From Halomonas cupida (GTDB taxonomy: Bacteria; Pseudomonadota; Gammaproteobacteria; Pseudomonadales; Halomonadaceae): 64,000 nucleotides of DNA. Shown one piece after another: positions 48,555-60,900 of the stretch. Positions within the stretch are counted from its first letter, which is position 1; every line of letters begins with the position of its first letter. The notes below the pieces were generated by a model. That model worked only from the letters and a program-made list of their open reading frames with translations. It ran no database searches and had not been told where the DNA came from. The translations under genes were made by a program, and so were the position numbers. The stretch lies in the NCBI RefSeq assembly GCF_900142755.1, contig NZ_FRCA01000001.1, forward strand, positions 370,888 through 434,887. Direction: 5' to 3'.

Positions 48555-49538
48555 ATGCGCATAGCGCTCAAGGCTCTGGTGGTGCTGCTGGTACTGGGGT
48601 TGACGGCAGCCTTTGCGGGTTATCGTTACTGGCAGTTGCAGCTCGAGGCTCCCATTGCGGTGGACGAGCCGGTTCTCTTTGAGGTTGCCCCGGGGGCTGG
48701 CTTCAATCGTGTGGTCGACCAGTTGGAAGACAGCGGCGTGCTGGAGTCCGGTTGGGCGTTCAAGTTGCTGACGCGTCTGGAACCCGGCCGCGTGCCGTCT
48801 CTCAAGCCCGGTGAATATCGCCTCGAGCCTGACATGAGCGGGCTTGATGTACTGGATCGAATGGCCAACGCCGAGGTGGTCACCTACAGCGTGACCGTTC
48901 CCGAGGGCTGGACCTTCGCACAGATGCGCAGCGCCCTGAACAGTGCCGAGAAACTGGCCCACGATACCGAGGACATGTCTGACGACGAACTCATGGCCTT
49001 GCTGGGCCGTGAAGGTGAGCATCCCGAGGGGCGCTTCTTCCCCGATACCTATGTCTATCACAAGGGCGTGAGTGACCAGCAGATCCTGAGTCAGGCGCTG
49101 CGGCGGATGGACAGCGTGCTGGCTGATCTGTGGGAGTCGCGTGACGAGGATCTGCCCTATGACACGCCTTACGAGGCGTTGATCATGGCATCGTTGGTGG
49201 AGCGCGAAACCGGAGCTCCCGAGGAGCGTGACGAGATTGCCGGGGTATTCAAGCGGCGACTAGAGCGGGGCATGCGACTGCAGACGGACCCGACCGTGAT
49301 CTACGGCATGGGTGACCGCTATCAGGGCAACATTACCCGTGCCGATCTGCGCGAAGCGACCGACTACAACACCTATGTGATCGAGGGTATGCCGCCGACA
49401 CCGATTGCGTTGCCGGGACGCGCTGCACTCGAGGCCGCCGTGCATCCTGCCGAGGGCGATACACTGTATTTCGTGTCGCGGGGTGATGGCACTCATCACT
49501 TCTCGCGTACGCTGCGTGAGCACAACAACGCCGTCAAC

Positions 49539-49559
<21 letters not shown>
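48555..49559 (+). CDS. mltG: Endolytic transglycosylase MltG
   Basis: Inner-membrane lytic transglycosylase that ends glycan-strand elongation. ATG 48555 has AAGGAAAAG upstream; 334 residues. One N-terminal span (LKALVVLLVLGLTAAFAGY), a LysM-like segment, then the YceG domain with catalytic Glu in ASLVERETGAPEERDEIAGV and LQTDPTVIYGMG, PPTPIALPG. The stop codon is within a 19-bp tandem array. Confidence 0.95.
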
Positions 49560-51327
<1,768 letters not shown>

Positions 51328-51429
51328 ACTCCAGTGGCCCGGGCGATCCGAGCTCCTGTGAATTGGGCCCCGGTGCACCTGCGCCGATCCTGTCGAGCAA
51401 CTGCATTGTTCAGACAGTTGAAGCAGAAT

Positions 51430-51470
51430 TTCCAGAATCAGTATTTTCCAGAATCAGTATTTTCCAGAAA
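51430..51470. repeat. 16-bp tandem repeat before tatD
   Basis: TTCCAGAATCAGTATT at 51430-51445 and 51446-51461, then a partial third copy TTCCAGAAA. It lies 14 nt before the tatD start. Confidence 0.88.
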
Positions 51471-51483
51471 AAGAGAGTCCGGC

Positions 51484-52323
51484 ATGTTCGTCGATTCCCA
51501 TTGCCATCTTGATCGCCTGTCCCCGGAAACCTGCGACGGTGATCTCGACAAGGTCCTCGACGCTGCGCGTGACCGTGGCGTCAAACAGTTTCTTGCCATC
51601 AGTGTGACCCTCGACGGCGTGCCCGGCCTGGCGGAGATCCGTTCCCGCCACGATGATGTGGTGATCTCGGCGGGAGTTCACCCGCTCCAGCAGTTGGAGC
51701 AGGAGCCGAGTGTCGAGGACATCGTGCGCTGTGCCGAGGACCACGATGCCGTGGCCATCGGTGAGTCGGGGCTGGACTACCATTACGATCATGTCTCCCG
51801 CGAACAGCAACATGAGCGCTTTGCTCGCCACCTGCAGGCAGCCACGCAACTCGGGCTGCCGATTGTGGTACATACCCGCGAGGCGCGTGAAGACACCCTT
51901 GAGCTGATTCGCCGCTATACCGACCCGGAGATTGGCGGTGTACTGCACTGCTTCACCGAGGATCTGGACATGGCCCGGGCGGCGGTGGCTCACGGTTTCT
52001 ACATCTCACTGTCGGGAATCGTGACCTTTCGCAATGCCGAGTCGCTTCGCGAACTGGCGCGGGTCATCCCGCTGGATCGGCTGCTGATCGAAACCGATAG
52101 CCCGTATCTGGCGCCGGTGCCGCACCGTGGCAAGCCCAACCAGCCCGCCTGGGTGGTGGAAGTGGCCGAGTGCATTGCACAGCAGCGCGGCATCAGCCTG
52201 GAGGAGGTCGGCATGCAGACGACCGCCAACTTCCACCAGTTGTTCCGTCGCGCGGCACCGGCGGTGGATGGCGAACTTCGCCAGCAATTGATCAATGCCG
52301 GTATGGCTCACGGATCCGTTTGA
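51484..52323 (+). CDS. tatD: TatD-family metal-dependent hydrolase
   Basis: 279 residues from ATG 51484 (MFVDSHCHLDRL; AGAGAG upstream). The frame is open for 50 codons upstream but those include the tandem repeat and lack similarity. Metal ligands: HCHLD, GESGLDYH (Glu), HTREA (His), HCFTED (His) and ETDSPYL (Asp). TatD proteins are 3'-5' DNases/RNases and D-aminoacyl-tRNA deacylase-like. The stop TGA is part of a 15-bp tandem repeat. Confidence 0.94.
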   Translation: MFVDSHCHLDRLSPETCDGDLDKVLDAARDRGVKQFLAISVTLDGVPGLAEIRSRHDDVVISAGVHPLQQLEQEPSVEDIVRCAEDHDAVAIGESGLDYHYDHVSREQQHERFARHLQAATQLGLPIVVHTREAREDTLELIRRYTDPEIGGVLHCFTEDLDMARAAVAHGFYISLSGIVTFRNAESLRELARVIPLDRLLIETDSPYLAPVPHRGKPNQPAWVVEVAECIAQQRGISLEEVGMQTTANFHQLFRRAAPAVDGELRQQLINAGMAHGSV

Positions 52324-52365
52324 GTTCTGTCCAGTTGAGTTCTGTCCGGTTGAGTTCGGGCCCAG
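52320..52365. repeat. 15-bp tandem repeat over the tatD stop
   Basis: TTGAGTTCTGTCCAG (52320-52334), TTGAGTTCTGTCCGG (52335-52349) and a decayed third copy (52350-52365). Each copy carries an in-frame TGA; the first is the tatD stop. Confidence 0.9.
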
Positions 52366-52383
52366 CCATTGAGGAGGGACGTG

Positions 52384-52929
52384 ATGCAACTTGAGCGAAT
52401 CCTTGGCGGCATAGCTCCGCTGGCCGAGCGCCCCCCAATCGGGCAATGGACGCCGGAGCTGAGCGGGGATATGGATCTGCTGATTGCACGTGATGGCCAG
52501 TGGATTCATGAAGGCACCGCCATTACTCGCCATGAGCTGGTGCAGTTATTCGCCAGGATTCTGCGCCGCGAGGCCGATGGCCACCACTATCTGGTGACAC
52601 CGGTGGAGAAATGGCGCATCAGTGTCGAGGACTGCGCTTTTGTGGTGGTGGAGGCAAGCTTCGACGAAGGTATCTGGACGCTGACCACCAATGTCGGTGA
52701 GCAGGTTGCGCTGGGTGAGCAGCACCGATTGGTGGTGACCGCCACGCCGACAGGAGAGCGGATTCCCCAGCTCGACCTGGTCCATGGCGTCGCCGCCCGA
52801 CTGGGACGCAATGTCTTCTATCAGCTGGTTGAGCAGGGAGAGAGCCGCCAGTTGTCGGATGGCACCTGGCTGGGGTTGGAGAGCGATGGGCACTGGCAAC
52901 CGCTGGGTAATGTCGAGGCCGATGAATGA
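52384..52929 (+). CDS. DUF1285 protein
   Basis: 181 residues from ATG 52384 (MQLERILGGIAPLAERPPIGQW; GAGGAGGGA upstream). DUF1285 signatures: DMDLLIARDGQWIHEGTAI, HYLVTPVEKWRISVEDCAF and a C-terminal beta-rich domain. Function is unknown. Overlaps the next gene by 4 nt (ATGA). Confidence 0.88.
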   Translation: MQLERILGGIAPLAERPPIGQWTPELSGDMDLLIARDGQWIHEGTAITRHELVQLFARILRREADGHHYLVTPVEKWRISVEDCAFVVVEASFDEGIWTLTTNVGEQVALGEQHRLVVTATPTGERIPQLDLVHGVAARLGRNVFYQLVEQGESRQLSDGTWLGLESDGHWQPLGNVEADE

Positions 52930-55100
52930 AGTTGACCTCGGAGCAGCAGGCAGTTGTCAGGCATGGTGGTGGTCATGCACGGGTTGCCGCCGTGGCGGGC
53001 TCCGGCAAGACGACGACCATGGTCGCCAGAGTCCTCCACCTGCTGCAGCAGGGCGTCGACCCGCGTCGCATCATGGTGCTGATGTTCAACCGTAGTGCGC
53101 GGGAGGATTTCCAGCGTCGCCTCGCCGAGATGGCGCCATCGGGGCAGCCGCTACCAGACGTGCGTACCTTCCACTCCCTGGGGCTGCGTCTGACCCAGAG
53201 CCTGACCCGCTGGAGAGCGCTCGAGTCACGACAACTGCTGACCGCCGACTGGCAACTGGAGCGTTTGCTGCGCCAGGCGACACTCGAGGTGCTGACCGAC
53301 GCCGATGCGGATCGCGACAGTGCTCTGGAGCAGGACCGCCTCGAAGCACTCGCCCACTTCAGTGGTCTGGTCAAGGCGGAGGTCATTGATCCCCAACTGG
53401 TTTATGAAAGGCTCGAGCCTGGTGACGGGAGCTCCCATTTCGTTGCTGCCTGGCATCGTGCCGAGGCGTTGCTGGCCGAGCACGGCCTGATGACCTATTC
53501 CGACCTGCTGTATCGTCCGCTGCTGGCGCTGGAGGCTGCCCCTGACCTGCAACGCCGGGTTCAGGGCTTTCTGGATCACGTCATCATCGACGAATACCAG
53601 GACGTCAATGCCGCCCAGCAGCGCCTGCTGGCCATGCTGGCCGGACGCGAGGCAGCGGTGATGGCGGTGGGCGATGCCAACCAATGCATCTACGAATGGC
53701 GTGGAGCCCGCCCCGACGCCATGCTCGACAACTTCGTCCGGGTCTTCGGGCATGCCACGGACTACCCGCTGTCGACGACATTCCGTTATGGCCACGCCCT
53801 GGCGCTGGCTGCCAACCAGGCGATCGACGCCAACCGGCGGCGGGCCGACCAGCTGTGCGTGGCGGCACCGGGTAACCCCACCACCGATATCTGTGTTCAC
53901 CAGGGGGCGTCGGCATTTCTGGAACAGCTCGGTGACTGGCAACGCCAGGGACGCCAACTGGGAGAAGCGTGCCTGCTGGTGCGTAGCTGGACGCTGTCGG
54001 TGCCCATGCAGCTGGCCCTGCTGCGTGAAGGCATTCCCTTCCGTCTGGCTCGAGAGGATCGTTTCGTCTTCCGGCTGCCACTGGTCGAGGCGCTGGCCGG
54101 TTATCTGAGCCTGGTGCTGCAACCCCGTCTGCTTCAGGATCCGGCGCATCTGCTGCTGGTGTTCTCCCAGCCGACCTGCTTCGTGCCTCGCGAAGTACTG
54201 GCGGCGCTGGTCACTCGACTGGCCGAGACCCAGCGCTGGCCGGGGCGTGACGACCCACTGGTGGCGCGGCTCAAACCCCATCAGCGCCGCACGCTCAAGA
54301 AGCGCTGGGAATTGCTCTGCGAGCTGCCTCGTCTGGGCCGCTTGAGTGCTGATGCATTGCTCGAGCATGTGGTGGCCGAGGTAGATGCCGAGAAGGTGCT
54401 CAAGCGCGCTGCGGCACGCCGCGACAAGGGTGAAGAGGATGTGCGTCTACTGGATGTCCTGATCGAACAGGCGCGCGAGGTCCGGGATCTGACGACCTTC
54501 ATCGAGCTGCTCCGGCGCCCGGTGGAGAATCGTGACGATGGTATTCTGATTACCACAGTGCATGGCGCCAAGGGACTGGAATGGCCGCTGGTGGTGGTCG
54601 GAGGCGTCAACGAGGAAGACTTTCCGCACTACACTCGAGATAACCCGCTGGATGCGGCGCGCCTCGAGGAAGAACGGCGGCTGTATTACGTCGCCATTAC
54701 CCGTGCCATCGAAAAGCTGGTGCTGCTCCATGACGCCGGGGCCCACCGTCCCAGTCGCTTCATTGCCGAGACCGGCTGCGAGGATGCCTGCCGTCTGGCC
54801 GAGGCACTCGCCGAGTCCACGCCTCCAGCCGAGCCGGTAAGACTGGCTGCCGTGCCGCTCGCGCGTCGCTACCTGAAGGTCATCGGCAGCGAACTGCCGC
54901 TGGTCGAGGACCGCACGGCGCAGGCAGTGACCAGCGACACCTTCGTGGCGGGGGAGCGCATTCGTCATGCGGTATTCGGGGAGGGGGAAGTCAGCGTCGT
55001 GGAAGGCGATCCGGCCAACCCGGTGATTGAAGTCCGCTTCGACCAGGCCGGTCGTCGACGATTGGTTGCTCACCGAGCTCCCATTGAGCGGTTGGCCTGA
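52926..55100 (+). CDS. UvrD/Rep-family superfamily 1 helicase
   Basis: 724 residues. SF1A motifs in order: Q motif LTSEQQAVV, Walker A AVAGSGKTTTM, Ia MLMFNRSAREDFQRRL, II VIIDEYQDVN, III GDANQCIYEWRGA, IV/V TVHGAKGLEWPLVVV, VI RRLYYVAITRA. It is distinct from UvrD, Rep and PcrA in lacking the usual C-terminal tail; instead it ends with a small beta module (IRHAVFGEGEVSVVEGDP) like the Tudor-type UvrD end. Partner in the pathway is not known. Confidence 0.92.
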   Translation: MKLTSEQQAVVRHGGGHARVAAVAGSGKTTTMVARVLHLLQQGVDPRRIMVLMFNRSAREDFQRRLAEMAPSGQPLPDVRTFHSLGLRLTQSLTRWRALESRQLLTADWQLERLLRQATLEVLTDADADRDSALEQDRLEALAHFSGLVKAEVIDPQLVYERLEPGDGSSHFVAAWHRAEALLAEHGLMTYSDLLYRPLLALEAAPDLQRRVQGFLDHVIIDEYQDVNAAQQRLLAMLAGREAAVMAVGDANQCIYEWRGARPDAMLDNFVRVFGHATDYPLSTTFRYGHALALAANQAIDANRRRADQLCVAAPGNPTTDICVHQGASAFLEQLGDWQRQGRQLGEACLLVRSWTLSVPMQLALLREGIPFRLAREDRFVFRLPLVEALAGYLSLVLQPRLLQDPAHLLLVFSQPTCFVPREVLAALVTRLAETQRWPGRDDPLVARLKPHQRRTLKKRWELLCELPRLGRLSADALLEHVVAEVDAEKVLKRAAARRDKGEEDVRLLDVLIEQAREVRDLTTFIELLRRPVENRDDGILITTVHGAKGLEWPLVVVGGVNEEDFPHYTRDNPLDAARLEEERRLYYVAITRAIEKLVLLHDAGAHRPSRFIAETGCEDACRLAEALAESTPPAEPVRLAAVPLARRYLKVIGSELPLVEDRTAQAVTSDTFVAGERIRHAVFGEGEVSVVEGDPANPVIEVRFDQAGRRRLVAHRAPIERLA

Positions 55101-55116
55101 TTCGGACAGCGGCCGT

Positions 55117-55216
55117 TTTATCGGGGCACGTGTTTGACCGGGACATGTACTTTATCGCGACATGTTTTCTACGGATATGCTCTCTACCAGGACCTGTTCT
55201 CTACCAGGACAGCAAC
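55117..55216. repeat. Degenerate 16-18 bp tandem array before the sulfurtransferase
   Basis: Six consecutive units resembling TTTATCGGGACATGTAC: 55117-55132, 55133-55150, 55151-55166, 55167-55182, 55183-55199, 55200-55216. Copies diverge along the array; the last two share TCTACCAGGAC exactly. Confidence 0.75.
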
Positions 55217-55234
55217 CGCCAAAGGAGGCCCGCC

Positions 55235-56068
55235 ATGACTACTCCCTTGATTCAAGCTGACCAGTTGCGCCTTGCCCAGGCCAGCGCCGAGCCACCCCAG
55301 GTATTCGATTGCCGCTTCCGGCTCGGGCAACCGGAGGCGGGTCTGCAACTGTGGCGAGAGGCACATATCCCCGGTAGCCAGCACCTCGATCTCGATCGAC
55401 ATCTGGCCGATCTCAGCCGCAGTGGCGGCCGTCACCCGTTACCCGACGAGGACAGCTTCCGCAGCACGCTCCAGCAACTCGGCGTGCGCCCGGAGCGCCC
55501 CATTGTGGTGCTCGATGATATGGGCGGGCAACTGGCCGCCGCACGTGCCTGGTGGATGCTCAGCCAGTGGGCGGGCCATCCGAATGTCACCCTGCTTGAT
55601 GGAGGACTTGCCGCCTGGCAGGCCATCGAAGGCGAATGGCAGACGGGAGATGACGTGGTTCCTGAACCCTCTGACTGGCAACCGCAGTTCTCCAGTGCCG
55701 GACTGATCGCGATGGCTGAAGTAGCCGCCAGTGACGCGCTCAAGGTCGACGCCCGTGCCGGTGAGCGCTTCCGTGGTGAGCAGGAACCCATGGATCCCCG
55801 TGCCGGCCATATTCCCGGTGCAGTCAATCGCCCCTGTGCCGAGAACCTCGATGGGGAGGGGCGTTTCAAGAGCGTCGCCGAACTGGACGGAGAGCTACCC
55901 CGGGCGGATGAGGCCATCGCCTATTGTGGTTCCGGGGTGACCGCCTGCCACAATATTCTCGCCTACCGAATTGCCGGGCGCCCGCTGCCGCGGCTTTATG
56001 TCGGCTCCTGGAGCGAATGGAGCAGTGACCCTACACGGCCCGCCGAAACAGACGTTTCTTCCCCCTGA
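55235..56068 (+). CDS. sseA: 3-mercaptopyruvate/thiosulfate sulfurtransferase
   Basis: 277 residues from ATG 55235 (MTTPLIQADQL; AAAGGAGG upstream). Two rhodanese domains: the first is inactive, the second has the active-site loop YCGSGVTAC with the persulfide Cys. GTG codons upstream would place the tandem array in frame and are rejected. Transfers sulfur to thiols or cyanide; SseA versus a plain thiosulfate rhodanese cannot be told apart by eye. Confidence 0.9.
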   Translation: MTTPLIQADQLRLAQASAEPPQVFDCRFRLGQPEAGLQLWREAHIPGSQHLDLDRHLADLSRSGGRHPLPDEDSFRSTLQQLGVRPERPIVVLDDMGGQLAAARAWWMLSQWAGHPNVTLLDGGLAAWQAIEGEWQTGDDVVPEPSDWQPQFSSAGLIAMAEVAASDALKVDARAGERFRGEQEPMDPRAGHIPGAVNRPCAENLDGEGRFKSVAELDGELPRADEAIAYCGSGVTACHNILAYRIAGRPLPRLYVGSWSEWSSDPTRPAETDVSSP

Positions 56069-56485
56069 ACCTGAACCGATAGGCTGGCAGGTAAAGCTCA
56101 CCTGTCAGCCAATTCCTGCCATATTTCTCCTGTACAACTGCCGGTTATTGACTCCTTTCTTGCTCGACCTTTCCCAGCACGCCCCTCCTTAATTCCAGCA
56201 TGACTCTCCTTAATTCCAGCATGACTCTCCTTTTTCAGCACGACTCTCCTGGCAATATCTCGCTTCTTTTGCGTAGGCAATTCCCCTTAGTTTGTAAGCG
56301 ATTTCTTCACTTCTATCCCGTGGCGCTCAACCGTCAGGCTGGCGGTCACTTATTTGAAGAGGAGCGGGCCGTTAGCTATTACCATGGCGTTTATCAATAA
56401 AAGGATTCTTCGTAAGTGCGTGATATCTGAAGTTGTGAATTAGCGCCGACCGGAGAACCAGACTTCGTTCGGGAACGATAACGAT
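56069..56485. other. Intergenic region before the accessory island
   Basis: 417 nt, AT-richer than its surroundings, with no recognisable gene. It contains the 19-21 bp tandem array at 56170-56249. This is where the conserved backbone ends and the accessory region begins. Confidence 0.6.
56170..56249. repeat. 19-21 bp tandem array
   Basis: Four copies (56170-56188, 56189-56209, 56210-56230, 56231-56249) sharing TCCAGCATGACTCTCC or a close variant; the middle two copies are identical. Confidence 0.88.
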
Positions 56486-56833
56486 ATGATGCTTCCATGC
56501 AGGGACGCCGCCGGACGCTACAGAGTCCGATCACATCACACCCTTGTCTCATCGGGTCGAGTGTTGTCTCGCCTGCTGCTGGTTTCGGTGTCGGGAGTGA
56601 TCCTGCTGTGGCATTCCACGCTTCAGGCACAACAGGTGCCACCGATTCCACCTGACCTTGACCGCAACTTCATTCGAGGTGATCAACAGCGCCTGCTGGA
56701 AGAGCAGCAGCAGCGTCTCGAGGAACTGCAGAATCTGCCCGGTGAGCAGGCTGAACCACCATCGCCGGAAGCGGCTGAGCCTTCCCCCTGTATCGATATT
56801 GCGCAGGTGTCCTGTCCGCACTGTCCAGATTAG
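56486..56833 (+). pseudogene. TpsB-type outer-membrane transporter, N-terminal stub
   Basis: The frame encodes a signal peptide (LLLVSVSGVILLWHSTLQAQ), then a Gln/Glu-rich helix (DQQRLLEEQQQRLEELQN) and a Pro-rich linker ending PSPCIDIAQV. This is the typical beginning of ShlB/FhaC/CdiB proteins up to the first POTRA domain. From base 56808 the sequence is insertion sequence, and the frame stops at 56831-56833. POTRA domains and the beta barrel are lost, so it is non-functional. Confidence 0.75.
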
Positions 56834-57986
56834 CAGGCTAGCGGATATTGGGTGGAAATCGCGCCATTATCCGTCTGATACTATGCTGAAACCTCTCTCG
56901 CTGCATTGGCAACGTGGGAGGTTTTCTATTTTCACGGCTAACGATTGATCAAACTGTGCCGATTCCCTCTTTCTTGATTCCGCAAGAAAACGCCAACCGT
57001 GGACAGTGATCGCCTGTCTTTTTCCTCCTACCCTGAATACCTCCGGTGCTGGTTATGGCGGAAACCACCATCCATTTATCCTGCCATTCCAGATGCTGAT
57101 GAACTGAGGTGTTCTGGTCGATTTCGGTCGACCTTCCCACACTTCTGCCGGGGTATAGCCATAAAGGTGCTGGTGTGGCTTGGCATGGTTATACCAGCAT
57201 CGAAACTCCGCCATCATGATCTTGAGGTCAGCATCGTCAATAGGAATTACCGTATTGAGGTGCTGCTTCAGGGTGCCAAAAAACCGTTCGATTCTTCCGT
57301 TCTGCCAGGGGCAGTGTGGTGCGATGGTCTGTAACCGAATGCCGAGCCATGCCAGTGCTGTCCTGAGCAGCATCGAGTTGAAGCAGGCTTCATTATCGAC
57401 ACGTATCTGCTTTGGCATACCGAAGCGACGGCAGGCGGTGATCAACTCGCGCAGTATCCTTAGGCTTCGTTTGTCTTCCAGCACGCACAGTTGCAGACAG
57501 GCCCGTGAGCCATGATCCAGCAACCCCAGAATCATTCGCTGTCGCCCGGAAGCATCCGCCTTGCCGGTCAGATCCAGTCCCCAGGTGCGATTGCAGGGCT
57601 GGGGGCGGGGCACGCGGTGCTTCAGCTTTCTTCGTAATCTCAGTACCTCGACCCTGGACTGACATAGCACCTTGGCCACGTAACTCTTGCTCACACTGAT
57701 ACGGCGTTCAGCGAATTGTCGGTTGAAGCACTCAGCAATAAGGCGACAGCCCAACTGCGGTGAACAGGCTTTCAAGCGGATGATCTCGTGCCTTACCCAA
57801 GGCGGTTTTGGCCTGCCGCGTGTTGTGGGGCGAGGGTATGGCATAAAACGGACCGAGGACGAACAAGGCCGCGACTCGGGCCTCACCTCAACCCCTAACC
57901 ATCGTGCCAACGTCGAGATAATCGCGATCACCCACCGCTTCAGGGCTTGCCAACGCTTCATGTGGCTTTCCTTACTCTAAAGGTTC
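56808..57986 (-). mobile_element. Insertion sequence with DDE transposase (copy 1)
   Basis: The left end TGTCCTGTCC is shared with two other places (61573 and, decayed, 62297), which fixes the boundary. The element has a 245-bp region with a stem AAACCTC/GAGGTTT and then the transposase on the minus strand. The right end is not identified: no inverted copy of the left end is seen before the exoprotein fragment resumes at about 57987, so this copy may have lost its right tip in a deletion. Confidence 0.75.
57053..57961 (-). CDS. DDE (rve-type) transposase
   Basis: 302 residues from MKRWQALKRWVIAIIS with AAGGAAAG upstream. Integrase-core catalytic residues: Asp in GLDLTGKAD, Asp in IRVDNEACFNS, Glu in NGRIERFFGTL, followed by FRCWYNHAKPHQHLYGYTP. 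N-terminal DNA-binding helices include SKSYVAKVL. It resembles single-frame IS481/IS3-like transposases; the exact family is not assigned. It looks intact. Confidence 0.85.
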   Translation of the reverse strand: MKRWQALKRWVIAIISTLARWLGVEVRPESRPCSSSVRFMPYPRPTTRGRPKPPWVRHEIIRLKACSPQLGCRLIAECFNRQFAERRISVSKSYVAKVLCQSRVEVLRLRRKLKHRVPRPQPCNRTWGLDLTGKADASGRQRMILGLLDHGSRACLQLCVLEDKRSLRILRELITACRRFGMPKQIRVDNEACFNSMLLRTALAWLGIRLQTIAPHCPWQNGRIERFFGTLKQHLNTVIPIDDADLKIMMAEFRCWYNHAKPHQHLYGYTPAEVWEGRPKSTRTPQFISIWNGRINGWWFPP

Positions 57987-60900
57987 TTGCAGCGCCTGAT
58001 TACCGAACAGATCAAGCAGTTGACCGGCCAGCGCACGGTCACTGTCACCAATGCCCCCTCGCAAGTGACGGCGGGCGGCAATGTGGATATCCAGGCGGGG
58101 TCGGATATCTCGCTGGTCGGCTCGCGAGTGGAAGCCGGTGGCGGGGCGCCGCGTACCCCGGATGAGAGCTCCCCGACGCGGGGAGAGGATGCGGAGGGCG
58201 GCAACATCCGCCTGAGTGCTGGGCGTGACATCACGCTGTCGCCCGGTACCAGTGGCAGCGATCAGCAGCAGTGGGAGTCGGAAAGTCGCTACGGCATCTC
58301 GTTCGACAGTGACGAGAATAGCGTATCGGTGTTTGTGGGCCGTGAGTCCGAAGCCGAAGGCCACGGCCTGGCCAGCCAGCAGAGTGTCGGCAGTGAGCTG
58401 TCGGCGTCCGGCAATGTCGAGGTCAATGCCGGTCGCGATATCACCCAGGTCGGTGGCCGCACCTCGGCAGGCGAGGACATCACCTACACCGCCGAGCGTA
58501 ACATGAACCTGCTGTCGGGCAGCAACACCGAGCGCACCACCGAGACCCATGAGCAGACCCGCAGCGGCTTCGGGACCAGCGTCAACCACAACTTCGGCAA
58601 CGCGCGGGATGCCATCCAGGGCGCCGGAGAAGGCGACAACACTGTCAGCCAGGCCAGCAGTACGCTCAAGGCGGTGGACACGGTCAGTCGGACCGCGGCG
58701 GGCCCGACCTTCAGCGGCAGCCTGGGACGCTCGGGCGAAGACATCCGCGTTACCGGGGAAGACGTCCGGGCCGCGCCCGCCGAGCTGAACGCCGGTGGCA
58801 GCGTCTCCATCGGTGCCGGGAAGGACGCCACACTGGAAGGCACTCGGGTCAATGCAGGCGAGGATATCCTCGTCGAGGCCGACAACATCTTCGTCCGCCC
58901 CGGCGCGGAGAGCGCTTCACAGCAGACCGAAGCCCGCCATGAGTGGTCAGGGATCCGCCAGGAAGGCAACAGCGTCGGCGGGGGCGCCAGTCTGGGCGTG
59001 GATACCGCGGACATCGAACAGACTTCCGGGGCGGGAGCACAGCTTGCCGCCGGTGGCGATGTCGATCTGATCGCCGAGGATGCCCTGCGCATCGAGGGCA
59101 GTGATGTGGCGGCGGGCAATGATGTCCGGCTGGAAGGCACCACGGTGGATATCGTCGCCTTCCAGGGCGATTACAGCGAAGTCCATGACGGTGAGCAGAT
59201 TGGCGGCGAGGTGGGCATCACCGCCGGTGGAGAAGGCGGCACCCTGGGCTACTACGTCGAGGTCGAGGGTGGCCAGAACGACCTGGTGCGTGACGATCAG
59301 CAGCACCGCAACAGCCGCATCACCGCAGGTGATCGACTGGAGGTGGTCAGCACCGACGATGCCACCATTTCCGGGGCCAACCTGACCGGCAACGAGCTGG
59401 ATCTCGACGTGGGCGGCGACCTGCTGGTGAGCTCGGTGCAGGACGAGGGTGCAGTCGACGGACAGCGCTGGGATGGCAAGCTTCGGGTCACCGTCGGCGC
59501 TGGAGTCTCGGTGTCCGGCAGTGCCGGTTACGGCGAGACCGAGGGCGAGAAGGCCTGGGTGGCCGACCAGACCCGCCTGATCGGCCGAGAGCGTGTGGAT
59601 ATCGACACCGTCGGTCACACCCAGGTGGATGGTGCGGTGATCGCCAATGTCCGCGAGGACGGTAGCGACGGCGGCAACCTGAGCCTGACCACCGATACCC
59701 TGGCGGTCACCGACATCCACGACAGCCACACGGAAGACAGTCACTACACCCGGATCAGCGGCAGTTGGGAGAGCGAGAAAGCCTACCAGTCAAGAGGCTC
59801 CGACAGCGACTACACCCAGACCACCGGCAAGCCACGTGGCGACGAGACCGGCGATACCCTCGACGAGCGGACCACCTGGGGCATCGAGGGCAGCTACAGC
59901 AGCCTCGACCGCGAGCAGATCAACCGCGGCACCATCGGCCAGGGCGAGATCACGGTCCACCACCCGGACTCGGACCTCAACACCGAACTCGCCGACATCA
60001 ACCGCGATATCGACCGTGCGCAGGAGATCACCCGGGACGAATCCGAGACCACCGAACTCTATGTCACCGAAACCTCGGTGGAGGATGCGGCGAACCCGGT
60101 AGACACCGTCAATCGCTGGGGTGAGCAACTGCAGAATCTGCCGCAGAAGTACATCGAACTGCCGCAGGAGGTGAAGGATAACTACGTGCAGTTGGAGCGG
60201 GGGCTCACCGCATTGGCGACCGATGCGCCGGAGGATAGTGTTGCGGCATTCGAAACGATGCTGGCGATAGCAGATCCTAACGCCGATGGGACGGGGATTA
60301 CGGATAAAATCTACGACACCCTTATTTTGCGTTATGGCAAAGACGCTGCAGATCAGGCGATGGAAGGGCTCAAGGCTCTCGACAACCCAGTTTCTCGTAC
60401 TCTTATGGAGCTGCACCGGGAGGATCCAGAGAAAGCAAGGGAAGTTCTGACCGCTCTGAGGGAGGTTCTGCCTGAAGACAATGACAGTTCTGCCCTTGAT
60501 CAGCGATGGGCTGCGATATCAACGACCTGCTCTCGCGCTCCTTCAGTCTGTGGTGCGGTCGCCGGGACTATTGGTATGGGGGCATCCGGTACGACTGACA
60601 GCGGCCAGCAGCCGGTCGTATCCGATGATACTGACATGGCCATTGTTTCCACTTGTATGCTCATACCGTCCTGTTTGGGTCTCATGGAAATGGCGGTGCC
60701 GTCAATTGCGGCTGATGGCGAGCTGGCTGATGGCAGTCGAACAGAATACCCGGCAGAGGCAGGCCAATTGCCTGCTATCCCTGGTTACCCGGCCGAGAAT
60801 GAGTCGCAGGTTACCAGCACCGAATACCCCACGTACGACATCGATCGCCCCGGGCGCTATGAGACGCCAGTGGTCGATGGTCAGACCGGCCAGACCAGTG

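Noticed and set aside
56200..56400. A small frame with a tandem-repeat start
   Set aside because: Only arises from the 56170 array; no SD or domain.
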